Made by a program: the position numbers and the translations under genes. This document shows, one piece after another, positions 25,348-33,915 of a stretch of DNA of 64,000 nt; the first letter of the stretch is position 1, and each line of letters starts with the position of its first letter. The stretch lies in assembly GCA_020638855.1 (NCBI GenBank), contig JACKHT010000008.1:62001-126000 (forward strand), read 5' to 3'. The stretch comes from Planctomycetota bacterium. GTDB lineage: Bacteria; Planctomycetota; UBA1135; GCA-002686595. Under the pieces are notes generated by a model, which saw nothing but the letters and a program-made list of their open reading frames with translations, had not been told where the DNA came from and made no database searches.

Positions 25348-25736
25348 AGGCAACACCCAAAAGACCATCGAGCGGCTGGCAGGGAAGAAGGCTTGTAAAC
25401 AGCCCCGAAGTCTGGGGATGGTGGAGCGAATCGGCCCCAATTCAGGTTCTAAGCGCTACTGAAATCGTTGAAGATGCCGAAACAAACCTGATCCTTCCAA
25501 GCTACCACGTTTCATGCGTCATCATCGATCGTACAGGTCCATGCAGGGCGTGCTCTGACGAGGAGTTGGCCAGCGTTCGGGAGGCGTTCCAGATGGACGG
25601 AGCCGACGAGGACAACCACGGAAAGGGGCTGGCCCGCCACCTATGGCTGAGAGTTGGGGCTCGGGTTGAGGATCCCTGCCCCTGCAAGCAGGACGAGCCT
25701 ACAACGGTGGACGGACCGAGAGAGTGGCGTCCGTAA
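25344..25736 (+). CDS. Uncharacterised early phage protein
   Basis: 130 aa from ATG 25344. Four cysteines in two pairs (CRAC near residue 73, CPC near 113) may bind zinc. N-terminal WWSESAPIQVLSATEIVED and YHVSCVIIDRTGP segments are beta-like. No family recognised. Confidence 0.5.
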   Translation: MKATPKRPSSGWQGRRLVNSPEVWGWWSESAPIQVLSATEIVEDAETNLILPSYHVSCVIIDRTGPCRACSDEELASVREAFQMDGADEDNHGKGLARHLWLRVGARVEDPCPCKQDEPTTVDGPREWRP

Positions 25737-25812
25737 GAGAATCCACAAACACAAGCCCAAACCCTAACAACCGGCCCAGCGGTCCCTGGGAGAACTCAAA
25801 CAAAGGAAAACC

Positions 25813-26142
25813 ATGCAAGTCGGATTTCACGCGAAGAACACCACGGACGACAACGGAAACCCCACAGGGGGCGTTGTAGTTGGAACCGGATTCACGATCT
25901 CCTGGCAGGACGGCCCTCTTGGGCGCGGTGAGGATCGCAAGGCCCCGAATGGGGCGTTTGTGGAGGACGTGATTGCGGCTGTTCGCCAGCGCCTCGCGTT
26001 CTACCAAAACTCGAATGACGGCAAATTCTGGTGTCCTGAGAACGAGCAAGCCATGGATCACTTGTGGGATGCCCTCCAAGCGCTGGAAAGCCGAACAAAG
26101 GCCAGGGAAGCCCGCAAAGTGGAAGGCACCCACGAGGCTTAG
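25813..26142 (+). CDS. Tad1-like protein (candidate anti-defence cyclic-nucleotide sponge)
   Basis: 109 aa; the leader ACAAAGGAAAACC gives a good ribosome binding site. The N-terminal half is beta-rich with GTGFTISWQDGPLGRGEDRK. The C-terminal half is a helical hairpin: PNGAFVEDVIAAVRQRLAFYQ, then C-x-EN, AMDHLWDALQALESRT and REARKVEGTH. Caudoviricetes proteins with this order (NGAFVE...C-ENA...L-EAL-L--RT--RE-R-VEGT) are grouped with the Acb2/Tad1 hairpin-domain family. Tad1 binds the gcADPR signals of Thoeris and family members can bind CBASS nucleotides. The Arg-rich RTKAREAR stretch would be at the binding pocket. Assignment is by pattern from memory, not by search. Confidence 0.55.
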   Translation: MQVGFHAKNTTDDNGNPTGGVVVGTGFTISWQDGPLGRGEDRKAPNGAFVEDVIAAVRQRLAFYQNSNDGKFWCPENEQAMDHLWDALQALESRTKAREARKVEGTHEA

Positions 26143-26150
26143 CAGAACAA

Positions 26151-26240
26151 CCCAGGGAAGTGCGGAAGATGCGCTTGGTGCGCACAGGGTTCGCGTGTCC
26201 CCTCATTGACCGCCCCCAGTTCGAATCTGGGGCCCTGGGC
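26151..26240 (+). tRNA. tRNA-like element, probably degenerate
   Basis: CCCAGGG (26151-26157) pairs perfectly with CCCTGGG (26233-26239). A T-arm CCCAG-TTCGAAT-CTGGG (26215-26231) with a canonical 7-nt loop lies directly next to it. GCGC-TTGGT-GCGC (26171-26183) resembles a shortened D-arm. There are about 13 extra bases between acceptor and D-arm, the anticodon arm (around AGGG...CCCT, 26186-26203) is poor, and no CCA is encoded. It is either a decayed tRNA or a tRNA-mimicking RNA; no amino-acid identity can be assigned. Confidence 0.4.
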
Positions 26241-26278
26241 CTTACACTCCCCCGCAACTCATAACCACCCAACCCAAC

Positions 26279-26536
26279 ATGATGCACCCTGCAATCACGG
26301 CGCTCCTGCGCTACTTCGAGTACCAACACCTCCCCCCCCACCTACAGCGGATTTCGAAACCCTGTGCGGAGCTCGCGCACAAGATGGCAGAGCTTCCGCT
26401 CGAGGGTCCCGAAGTAACCGTTGGCCTTCGCAAGCTCCTCGAGGCGAAAGATTGCTTCGTTCGTGCGGCCCTCCCCGCTGCCGGTACGCCGGTGCCTCCG
26501 CCTCCGGAGGACGAAGAGAAACACCCGATCTTCTAG
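26279..26536 (+). CDS. Acb2-like small phage protein (candidate anti-CBASS sponge)
   Basis: 85 aa. YFEYQHLPPHLQRISKPCAELAHKMAE is followed by GPEVTVGLRKLLEAKDCFVRAAL and a Pro-rich acidic tail. The helix-turn-helix pattern (LA---A-L-PxE-TV-LRKLLEAKD--VRAAL) parallels Acb2-type proteins (LA--I--L-P-SRE-SLALTKLEEA---ANAAI), which form hexamers that sequester cyclic di- and trinucleotides. Similar proteins are common in phages. It closes the early operon, 136 bp after the Tad1-like gene. Homology is suggested by pattern only. Confidence 0.45.
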   Translation: MMHPAITALLRYFEYQHLPPHLQRISKPCAELAHKMAELPLEGPEVTVGLRKLLEAKDCFVRAALPAAGTPVPPPPEDEEKHPIF

Positions 26537-27005
26537 GCTTGTCCCTCGATGTCCACGCGCTGGCTATCCGACTGGAATAGGCGCGTGAAAGTTCGGAGTA
26601 CCTGCACGACAATGCACCTGTGCTGGTTCGGCGTAGCCCGCAATCGTAGGAATCCAGAAAACGACGATGGAGAGAGCGCCTTTGGTAGGAAGCCGAAAGG
26701 CGCAAGAAGGTAGGGCAACGCCGTGAGCGTGACACCGTGAACTAGCCTGGGGGGCCTCGACGTGAGCCGGGGCCTCCTTTCTACAAACCCAGCGGGCGCA
26801 GCGATTGCAAACGGCATCCACCCTCCAAGCCGGCAATCGTTTGCGCCCGCGTTTGTTGGGGAGAGTTTTAGGCGTGTATGCCGAATCGCGCCCCCATTCT
26901 GCGGTGCGCCACAATAGGCCTCGCATGCGTAGCTGGAACGCAGAGTACCAAGCCCGAGGGTGCAGCTGGATTTCACGCGGGCGGGGGGAGTGCTGAGCTT
27001 AGGGC
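26537..27005. other. Non-coding gap between early and structural modules
   Basis: 469 bases with no convincing gene. It contains a long hairpin (26792-26850) and a 21-bp exact copy (26857-26877) of part of the gene at 37685. A long open frame on the minus strand here has Cys/Arg/Ser/Pro-rich shadow composition. The late promoter for the structural operon should lie at its right end, but no clear consensus is seen. Confidence 0.55.
26792..26857 (+). terminator. Long stem-loop, terminator-like
   Basis: GCGGGCGCA (26792-26800) pairs with TGCGCCCGC (26842-26850), and GCGATTGC (26801-26808) pairs with GCAATCGT (26833-26840) with one G-U and one bulged T. Above an AAA internal bulge a CGGC/GCCG helix caps a 13-nt loop. 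GTTTGTT follows. This is the strongest structure in the gap and could end the early transcript; a packaging or regulatory RNA role is possible. Confidence 0.6.
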
Positions 27006-27389
27006 ATGACTTCAGCCAACACCTTGCCGGCCAAGGCCGCCGTAACCGTTCTTTCGATCGCCAAGAAGCTTCGCCAGTTCCGGGGGCGTATGGACCCGAC
27101 AACCGCGGCGATGGCCATCAATTCCGCAATCGAGCTCGAGGATCTGGGAGCCTCCCTTGCCAAATTGTCAGGCGAGAAAGAGACCCTGAATCCGCCCACA
27201 GAGCCGGTGGATCCTAAGGATCAAACTCCGGAAGAGCGTGGGGAGACCGCGAGCGCACCCGCAGAGCAAGCGGGCCAGGATATCGCCGGCCCCTCGGGTA
27301 CGGCCGAGCAAAACGCGGAAGGTTCCAAAGGCGAGGAGGCCAGCAAGGATTCGGAAACGCAGAAGAAGCAGGGCAAGACCGCCAAATAG
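27006..27389 (+). CDS. Uncharacterised phage protein, first gene of the structural operon
   Basis: 127 aa. Residues ~1-55 are helical (AAVTVLSIAKKLRQFRGRMD). Residues ~60-127 are a disordered acidic/polar tail rich in Glu, Gln, Ser and Lys. The position before a possible small terminase suggests a packaging accessory role; there is no motif to confirm it. Confidence 0.55.
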   Translation: MTSANTLPAKAAVTVLSIAKKLRQFRGRMDPTTAAMAINSAIELEDLGASLAKLSGEKETLNPPTEPVDPKDQTPEERGETASAPAEQAGQDIAGPSGTAEQNAEGSKGEEASKDSETQKKQGKTAK

Positions 27390-27398
27390 GAGGAACCC

Positions 27399-27836
27399 AT
27401 GGGTGACTCAGGTGAGCTTGTACCTAGCGAGTCGCGCGAGAGAGGGACGGATTCAGCCCATAAGGCGGAGTCCCCCTCCGCAAAGCTACGGCGCCTGATG
27501 CGGGCGACTCCGCAAGAGTTTCAAGAAGCGGTGTTCGCGGCCGCGACCATGGGGGACATCCTCGCGCTTTCGATGATGGCGGGGGCCACCACGAAGAACG
27601 AGGGCCACTTCAAGTACGCCAAAGAAGTGATGGATCGAGCATTCGGGCGGCCAGGTCTTCACGTTCCCGATACCGACCCGACCATTGCAATGGCCAATCG
27701 CAGGGCTGGTCTCCCCCAGGCCGACATCGCTTCCATCGAAATACTCTTGCGCAAACGCGGACACGAAGACCTCGCAGACGAGTTTGTGAGGCGGTACGAC
27801 GAGGACGAGGACGAAGACTATGACGGAAACGAATAG
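27399..27836 (+). CDS. Possible small terminase-like protein
   Basis: 145 aa with an AGGAGG ribosome binding site. Central region ATPQEFQEAVFAAATMGDIL ... GHFKYAKEVMDRAFGRPG recalls the KA-ExxLDRAFGKP motif near the end of many small terminase/DUF5681-type proteins. The C-terminus is a run of Asp/Glu. A small terminase would bind the packaging site and recruit TerL. TerL is encoded 6.5 kb downstream, unusually far. Tentative. Confidence 0.4.
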   Translation: MGDSGELVPSESRERGTDSAHKAESPSAKLRRLMRATPQEFQEAVFAAATMGDILALSMMAGATTKNEGHFKYAKEVMDRAFGRPGLHVPDTDPTIAMANRRAGLPQADIASIEILLRKRGHEDLADEFVRRYDEDEDEDYDGNE

Positions 27837-28095
27837 CGAACCCCACATGACAATCACCGGCAAGAGCGGTGGGTCGGTCTCCCTAACCTTTGACAAGGAC
27901 GACATCGCCAAGCTTGCGACAGCCGTTATCGAGGTGGTGGATATGGAGGTCATGTCGAAGGCGCTGGGACGAGCCGATGCCTTTGCATCGGCTGTCGCGG
28001 TTGGTTTCGCGAAGGCAATGAAGGATGAGCGTCTCGCCGCCCTGGTTGGTCGCGCGTTCATCGATGCCCTCGACAAGCAGAGGGACGAGGAGTAG
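27820..28095 (+). CDS. Uncharacterised small phage protein
   Basis: 91 aa overlapping the preceding gene by 17 bases. Beta-hairpin N-terminus (MTITGKSGGSVSLTFDKDD) and helical remainder. Function unknown; expressed with the structural operon. Confidence 0.55.
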   Translation: MTETNSEPHMTITGKSGGSVSLTFDKDDIAKLATAVIEVVDMEVMSKALGRADAFASAVAVGFAKAMKDERLAALVGRAFIDALDKQRDEE

Positions 28096-28097
28096 CG

Positions 28098-28508
28098 ATG
28101 GCAGCGGTCACCTATGCCCCCAACCAAGCTGGCAACCAGCTGGTGCCGATCGGCCCTCTGCGGCCGGGGCTTGACCATGCCATTGCCGTTACGCTGCGCC
28201 ACTACGATCGGGCAACAAAGACCATTGGGGATCCGATGGATCTCACCGGCTGGTCAAACGGAGTCTTTTCCTTTGGAAGCGACAATCCGGCGCGAGACAA
28301 CTTCCAATCGCTGATCGATGTTCCGTTTGAGTTCGATTCCGATCGATCCTCAGGAAAGATCCAACTCACGGTGACCCATCGACACCTCATGTTTGTGACC
28401 TATTCTGGCTGCGTCCGTGGCTACGGTAACTTCTCCGCCCTTTCCCCTGAAAGCCTGCAGGTGGCCCTGGCGCCTGCGGTTTGGTTCCTCGACGTAGGTG
28501 TGAGCTAG
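28098..28508 (+). CDS. Uncharacterised beta-rich protein preceding the tailspike
   Basis: 136 aa, starting 2 bases after the previous stop. Contains LRPGLDHAIAVTLRHYDRAT ... DLTGWSNGVFSFGSDNPA, with a beta-sandwich-like pattern seen in phage baseplate/upper-fibre adaptor proteins. The tailspike gene starts 1 base downstream. It may anchor or adapt the spike; this is inferred from position. Confidence 0.5.
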   Translation: MAAVTYAPNQAGNQLVPIGPLRPGLDHAIAVTLRHYDRATKTIGDPMDLTGWSNGVFSFGSDNPARDNFQSLIDVPFEFDSDRSSGKIQLTVTHRHLMFVTYSGCVRGYGNFSALSPESLQVALAPAVWFLDVGVS

Positions 28509-28509
28509 C

Positions 28510-31500
28510 ATGGACCTATCGAGCGACCTGGCGGTGACGGTTGAATTTGTGTCGGGCTTCGGTCCGCCGCCGGCTGCCGTTGTGCAGCCCCCGACCGGGC
28601 TTAGCGTCACGCCGGCCGTTTCGAGCATCCAGCTGACCTGGAACGCATCGCTTTCTCCGGGTGTGATTGGGTACAAGCTTCGGCGCCGCGAGGGAACCAG
28701 CGTCATCGACATCGGGACTACCGTTGGAACGTCCTACACCTTCTCTGGGTTGACCCCCAACACCACCTACATCCTGATTGTCTCCGCCCTCACCGCGGAT
28801 AGCGAAAGCGCTTGGGCCCTCACCTCATCGAGAACTCTTGTTGCGCCAAGCCCCAAGAGCACGATTGCATTCTTAACCCTGCAGACATCGGCAGTTGAGG
28901 GGACCACTGCGGTCGTTCAGATCCGGCGTACCGGTGGTGACAATTCCTCCCCGGAGACAATCCCGATTTCGGAGAATGGTGCCGCGCCTGGCTCTCTGTT
29001 TGACATCCCTGAAGTGCCCCTTGGTGGCGGAATCGATTACACGATCACCTGGCCTGGAGGTGTCGATGGGTATGTCACTTTTGCGGCCGACTCCGATACC
29101 GAAGAAATTCTAGTCGCGGTCACGGTAGATGCCGAGGTGGAGATTGGCGAGAGCGTGAATTTCGGAATCATCCCATCCGAAACTGACGACTACCTGGTCA
29201 ACCAAAACGCATCGTCCGCGGTTGTCAACTTCCTTGACCCACCCAATACGGAATACGAAGACTCCGTGATCGAGTTCACGGCTCTTGCGAACGTAACGGC
29301 AACCCAGATTCGCGTGGTTGTCGACATAGATCCGGTTCCGCCCACAGCGCTGCCAGTCTTCGAGATTGTCGGTGACCTAGGAACCACTGTCCCGGATGTG
29401 TTTCCCGGGACCCTCTTGCACAACGGCCTGGTGGACAAGGCCGTGGTCACTGGAAACTGCCTGCACACCCTTGTCAATGGAACAGGGATTTTTGATCAGC
29501 AGGCCACACTTCGCTCTAATCCTGCAGCAACACTACCTGCATCTGTTCAGCATTCTGACCTGGACATTTCAGCCCTGCGTTTTGAGCTGCGAGGTGTTCC
29601 CACCCACGGAACCATCGAGTTCAACCCATTCGCGGTTACGCGCAAATCACGAATTGGCAAGTGGTCGAAGGAGGCTCTGTACTGGGGGTTTGCTCAGCCC
29701 CCAGGACGCGACGAACGAATCGGGTGCCGCACCCAGGTCATGTGGTACTCCGATGCCGACATGCTGATATTCGAAGTGCAGATGGAAAACAATCTGTACG
29801 ACCCCGGATACGTTGGCGGCCACTATGTAGCCCATCCAGAGGTTGCTGGTGATGTGTGGTGGGATTCAATTGGCGTCAAGGCATCCACCATTCCCGCCGG
29901 ATGGGAGATCGGAAACTATCACCACAACGAAACTAGCCAGGTTGCCGGTGATTTCATGGCGGATGAGGGCGGTGCGCAGGTCATCCCTTCGAAGTCGACT
30001 TCAAACATCAAGCGGTTCTACTTGCGCAAGGCTGCGACTTGCGGCCAGGTCAGGGCGGAGGGCAAATACGAAGGCGCCGGCCTCGGGCAGGTTGTCGAAG
30101 GACCGCTCAAGGCTGGTACCCGATTCGCGGCTATGGCCACGGGGGTACCCGCGAGCGTTTGGGTGGACCGCACCGCGGCGCGAACGCTCTCCAATGCTGA
30201 ATGGTCGGAAATGCTCAACCGCATCAAAAGCGGAAGCGGATCTCCGGAGTCCTGGTGGGGAACCGAAAGGATTGGCCACTACCATGCGAGCGGAAACAAG
30301 TACTACACGGACGGCGGCGGGTACTACTTGTTTGCCGTTGCCGGTTTGAGCAACACCACCGGAGAGCTCAACTGCTTGCGGCACTACCTGTACATGGCGC
30401 AGGGGCGCAACTGCACCTCGATTATCAACGCAAATGACGGGTCGATTGTCACGCCGAAGCAGATGGCCGAGTCGAACGGAGGCAAGACCCCATGGATGAC
30501 CGTTCCGAACGGTGCCGAGTATCACACATGGATTCGGCACATGCGTCCGGATAGCGATACGGTGCACGGCACGGGGTCCATAAATCCGAACTGTGCGCAC
30601 TCGTCGAACAATCCCGAGTTTCACGAGAGCCTAATGCCCGTCGCGAACCCATGGAACATCCCGGGCGCGGTGACGATTATTTCGACGTACAAGTTGTACC
30701 CGATGCGGATTGAATCCTCCGCCTATGGGAGCGCAATTGCGGATCCACCCCAGGGGACCCACCAACGTCGCCACATGGCGATGCTGGACGGCCTGATTCA
30801 AATGACCTGCGAGCTGATGCACATGGACCTCGCACAGCAAATGGCTGCGCACACCATGCACTGCTATTCGCAGCACCCAATTGATCCGCTTGGGACGCAT
30901 CCTGAGTACATTTGGCACAACTTGGAGTGGCCTCTGATTGGCGCAATCGCGGATATCGAGGACCATCCTCGGGGCCGTGCGTTTTGGGGCGGTGGCGGTG
31001 GTGGCGAGCTCCGCGACAACAGCTTCAATCACAACCCAGCGTACATGCACCGAGCCGCCGGCGAGCTCGCTGACGCAGTTGCGCTTGGTGCAGCTTGCTG
31101 CGATGACCCGGTGTTTCGCGCGGAAATGCTCTCCTGGGCCGGAAAGTTCTACTACCTCCTGGACCTACGGTGCTCGCCGGTCGGATGGGGAGCGAAGGAT
31201 CACGCGATTACCGATTCGCAAGGAAGCGCGCACCTGCAAACCATGTGGGGCGTAACAGATACCGCCAACCAGCGAGGGGGGTGGCCATCCTATTTCGTTG
31301 GCCTCCAGTCGTTCTGGCAGATGTTGCTATCGCTCGGGATTGTTGGCCTCGACCGACGTTTGCGCCCTCGGATCCCCTACGCCTCTGGCCAGGTGGATCC
31401 CGCGAAGCGCGTGATTTGCGACACCTTCATGGAGCAGGTGAGGCGAGGAAAAGCCCGAGGGCGAAAAGTGCCATCGGCGTATGGGATTGTGATTGCCCAT

Positions 31501-33906
31501 AACGAGGGCAATACCAACCCGAATGACTCCCAACCAGAAGGCTCGCTAGGTGGGGTTGGAACCGGAAATCAGGTCCCGAACTGGATCGAAGAGTGGCGAC
31601 GCCCATCGCAGGGCGGACCCATCAGTACGGCAGTCAAGACGACCCTTCGGGAAGAGGCTATTCAGTGGGCCGCCTACGTCGCCGCGTACCTCGAGCAGCA
31701 CCCGGAAGTCACCGACATCCCCATCATCGACATTACGCGCGACATCCTCGAGGGGATCAAGGAGGAAGACACGGGCGCGCATTGGTCTCTGACCTACGCC
31801 CAGGCGGCCGAGGTGACCTACTCCGGCTACTCCTTCGTTGGAGGAAACACCCAATACGCGGCATTCTTTCCTCTGAATTTCTACCGCCAGCGCCGAATCG
31901 CCGTCCTTGGGCTCATGCAGAACGCAGAGCACTATCTGGCCCGGTTTCCGCATTGGGGATCTGGCGACAAGACGAATATTCTTGCCGCGCCTGCGGGGTT
32001 CCAAGCTATCGACACCCCCGGCGGTATTGTGTGTTCCTGGAACGCAGTCCCGGGTGCCACAAGGTACCGGGTGGAGTGGATGGAGAACCGCCCACAGAAT
32101 GGCGCGATCGATGGTTTTGTGGAGACAGCAAACCTGAACACCACGATCAGCGGGCCGGTCACGGGGTTCAACTGCTACTTCCGGGTCCTGGCTATCAATT
32201 CTGCCGACCAGAGGTGCATTTCCACCAGGCTTGCTCCGGTTGTGATCGGTTCTGGCCAAACAGGCGTCCCCGAAACGGACGGAGGCGGTGGTGGTGGCGG
32301 TGGCGGCGGCCCTGTCACCCCCACCCTCGATTCCCTGGCCGGCGCAACAGGTGGGTTTCAGGTCACGTTCACGGTTTCAGCTTCGGGTTCGCCAACCATC
32401 GTTGTTGGTGTTGAATCTTCCCTGGACGGAATCTCCTACACCCAGGTTGCCTACCTGTACCTTTCGGACCTAACCGGGACTGGACCCCAGTACACGGCAA
32501 GCATCGCTCAGGCGGACGGAAACTACCTGGTTCGAATCCGATCCCGGGATGGGAATGCTGCCTGGTCGAACTACTCGACCCCGCAGTCGGTAGTCGTTGG
32601 GATGGATCCTGGCGGTGGTGGTGGGAGTGGATCGGCTCCGGTCACGCTGCTTGCGCGTGCACAGACGAGCCAGGCTTCGGTGTTCTGGACGCCTGTGACC
32701 GGGGCTGTGGCCTATGACGTTGCCTGGGGTACCCGTAGGGACACGCTATCCAACATTTCACGCCACACGGGCACATCGGCCATTCTGGGGAGTCTCCCCC
32801 TGCAGCTTGTTTGGATTTCGGTGCGTTCCGTCTATGGCGACGGCTCGAGCAGCGATTGGCGGGAGCCTGCCTGGGTGCTGCTCCCTGACCTCTCGGGTGT
32901 GAATCCCTACATCCGCCCTATCGAGCGCCCCCAGTTCAATCCTTTCAATACAGCGCTGGGCCACGTCGGATGCGGCATCGATACCGCAAACCTACTTGTG
33001 CCCCCCACCTCTTGGCTGCAGAGCGGAGCCTACGTCCTCACAGAGACTAATTCGCCAGAAGTGCTGACGGGCTACAAGTTCGACAAGCCGGTGAGGGTCA
33101 AAGGTTCCAGCTTGGTGCGCAAGTCCTTCTTGGACTGCGAAATGAATGCCTATGGACCTCTCGCAGCTGACTCAACCCTGTACTCGGTTTGGGTGGCTGA
33201 CGGAGACGAAGCGCGCATCGATATGGAGCGCTGCACGGTTCGCTACGGGAAGCGTGGGTTGCTGTACTACGGCGGCACAATCAAGGACGTTTACTTCGAG
33301 GACACCGGGGAGGACGGAATTCACGTTCCACGCCTGATTCACCCACTTCGAATTGAGCACGTCCTAGCAGCAGGCATTGGAAACATTGCGGCCTGCGGAT
33401 ATGAGCGCAACGGTCTTGGTGACTTGATCATCGCTGGATCGATCGACGGCAGCCACCCGGACGGCATCGCCGTCTCGCCTCCGCATGGCGATGGCACTCA
33501 GATTCGCGCGGGAAACGCGGGTGGCAGCGGACCCCCCACGCTACCCATCGAGATCCTTGGATGTGACATCCAAACCCTGTACTACCTCGACCCCGACTAT
33601 CCTGTCGATGGAAGCCGCTTCGGCATGAGCTCGGCCATCTTCCTTGAAACGGCTGTTGGCCCGATCAATAACGCCGTCATCGCCTACAACTGGACGGGTT
33701 CGGCATCGAACAGCATTCAGATTGTGAATGACTACAACCCTGACGCGGGTGGCCCTGGGGTTCCAAACCATACCGACTACGGAGCACCCACCAATGTCTC
33801 GGTGATTGGCAATGTGATCTCAGAAGAAGCAAACAACGCCATCGACTCGGATGTGGCCAATGGGAGCTTTTACGCCAACACACTGACCAACGGAGATCCC
33901 GTCTAG
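28510..33906 (+). CDS. Giant tailspike-like protein (FN3, Calx-beta, beta-helix)
   Basis: 1,798 aa. Order: fibronectin type III (~27-112: PPTGLSVTPAVSSIQLTW ... YTFSGLTPNTTYILIV); Calx-beta-like domain (~116-245); a large central region (~250-1150) rich in Trp, His and Tyr with helical pairs (MLDGLIQMTCELMHMDLAQQ, HRAAGELADAVALGAACCD) that may form an alpha/alpha-toroid carbohydrate-active domain; FN3 (~1157-1255); Gly-rich hinge; two more Ig/FN3-like domains; then a C-terminal right-handed beta-helix (~1500-1798). It probably binds and degrades host surface polysaccharide. It lies before the terminase, not after the tail genes. Enzymatic type is not identified. Confidence 0.7.
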   Translation: MDLSSDLAVTVEFVSGFGPPPAAVVQPPTGLSVTPAVSSIQLTWNASLSPGVIGYKLRRREGTSVIDIGTTVGTSYTFSGLTPNTTYILIVSALTADSESAWALTSSRTLVAPSPKSTIAFLTLQTSAVEGTTAVVQIRRTGGDNSSPETIPISENGAAPGSLFDIPEVPLGGGIDYTITWPGGVDGYVTFAADSDTEEILVAVTVDAEVEIGESVNFGIIPSETDDYLVNQNASSAVVNFLDPPNTEYEDSVIEFTALANVTATQIRVVVDIDPVPPTALPVFEIVGDLGTTVPDVFPGTLLHNGLVDKAVVTGNCLHTLVNGTGIFDQQATLRSNPAATLPASVQHSDLDISALRFELRGVPTHGTIEFNPFAVTRKSRIGKWSKEALYWGFAQPPGRDERIGCRTQVMWYSDADMLIFEVQMENNLYDPGYVGGHYVAHPEVAGDVWWDSIGVKASTIPAGWEIGNYHHNETSQVAGDFMADEGGAQVIPSKSTSNIKRFYLRKAATCGQVRAEGKYEGAGLGQVVEGPLKAGTRFAAMATGVPASVWVDRTAARTLSNAEWSEMLNRIKSGSGSPESWWGTERIGHYHASGNKYYTDGGGYYLFAVAGLSNTTGELNCLRHYLYMAQGRNCTSIINANDGSIVTPKQMAESNGGKTPWMTVPNGAEYHTWIRHMRPDSDTVHGTGSINPNCAHSSNNPEFHESLMPVANPWNIPGAVTIISTYKLYPMRIESSAYGSAIADPPQGTHQRRHMAMLDGLIQMTCELMHMDLAQQMAAHTMHCYSQHPIDPLGTHPEYIWHNLEWPLIGAIADIEDHPRGRAFWGGGGGGELRDNSFNHNPAYMHRAAGELADAVALGAACCDDPVFRAEMLSWAGKFYYLLDLRCSPVGWGAKDHAITDSQGSAHLQTMWGVTDTANQRGGWPSYFVGLQSFWQMLLSLGIVGLDRRLRPRIPYASGQVDPAKRVICDTFMEQVRRGKARGRKVPSAYGIVIAHNEGNTNPNDSQPEGSLGGVGTGNQVPNWIEEWRRPSQGGPISTAVKTTLREEAIQWAAYVAAYLEQHPEVTDIPIIDITRDILEGIKEEDTGAHWSLTYAQAAEVTYSGYSFVGGNTQYAAFFPLNFYRQRRIAVLGLMQNAEHYLARFPHWGSGDKTNILAAPAGFQAIDTPGGIVCSWNAVPGATRYRVEWMENRPQNGAIDGFVETANLNTTISGPVTGFNCYFRVLAINSADQRCISTRLAPVVIGSGQTGVPETDGGGGGGGGGGPVTPTLDSLAGATGGFQVTFTVSASGSPTIVVGVESSLDGISYTQVAYLYLSDLTGTGPQYTASIAQADGNYLVRIRSRDGNAAWSNYSTPQSVVVGMDPGGGGGSGSAPVTLLARAQTSQASVFWTPVTGAVAYDVAWGTRRDTLSNISRHTGTSAILGSLPLQLVWISVRSVYGDGSSSDWREPAWVLLPDLSGVNPYIRPIERPQFNPFNTALGHVGCGIDTANLLVPPTSWLQSGAYVLTETNSPEVLTGYKFDKPVRVKGSSLVRKSFLDCEMNAYGPLAADSTLYSVWVADGDEARIDMERCTVRYGKRGLLYYGGTIKDVYFEDTGEDGIHVPRLIHPLRIEHVLAAGIGNIAACGYERNGLGDLIIAGSIDGSHPDGIAVSPPHGDGTQIRAGNAGGSGPPTLPIEILGCDIQTLYYLDPDYPVDGSRFGMSSAIFLETAVGPINNAVIAYNWTGSASNSIQIVNDYNPDAGGPGVPNHTDYGAPTNVSVIGNVISEEANNAIDSDVANGSFYANTLTNGDPV

Positions 33907-33915
33907 CGGTGCATT

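Noticed and set aside
26533..27102. 189-codon open frame on the minus strand
   Set aside because: Composition is rich in Cys, Arg, Ser and Pro, there is no ribosome binding site, and it crosses a long hairpin and the start of a better supported plus-strand gene.
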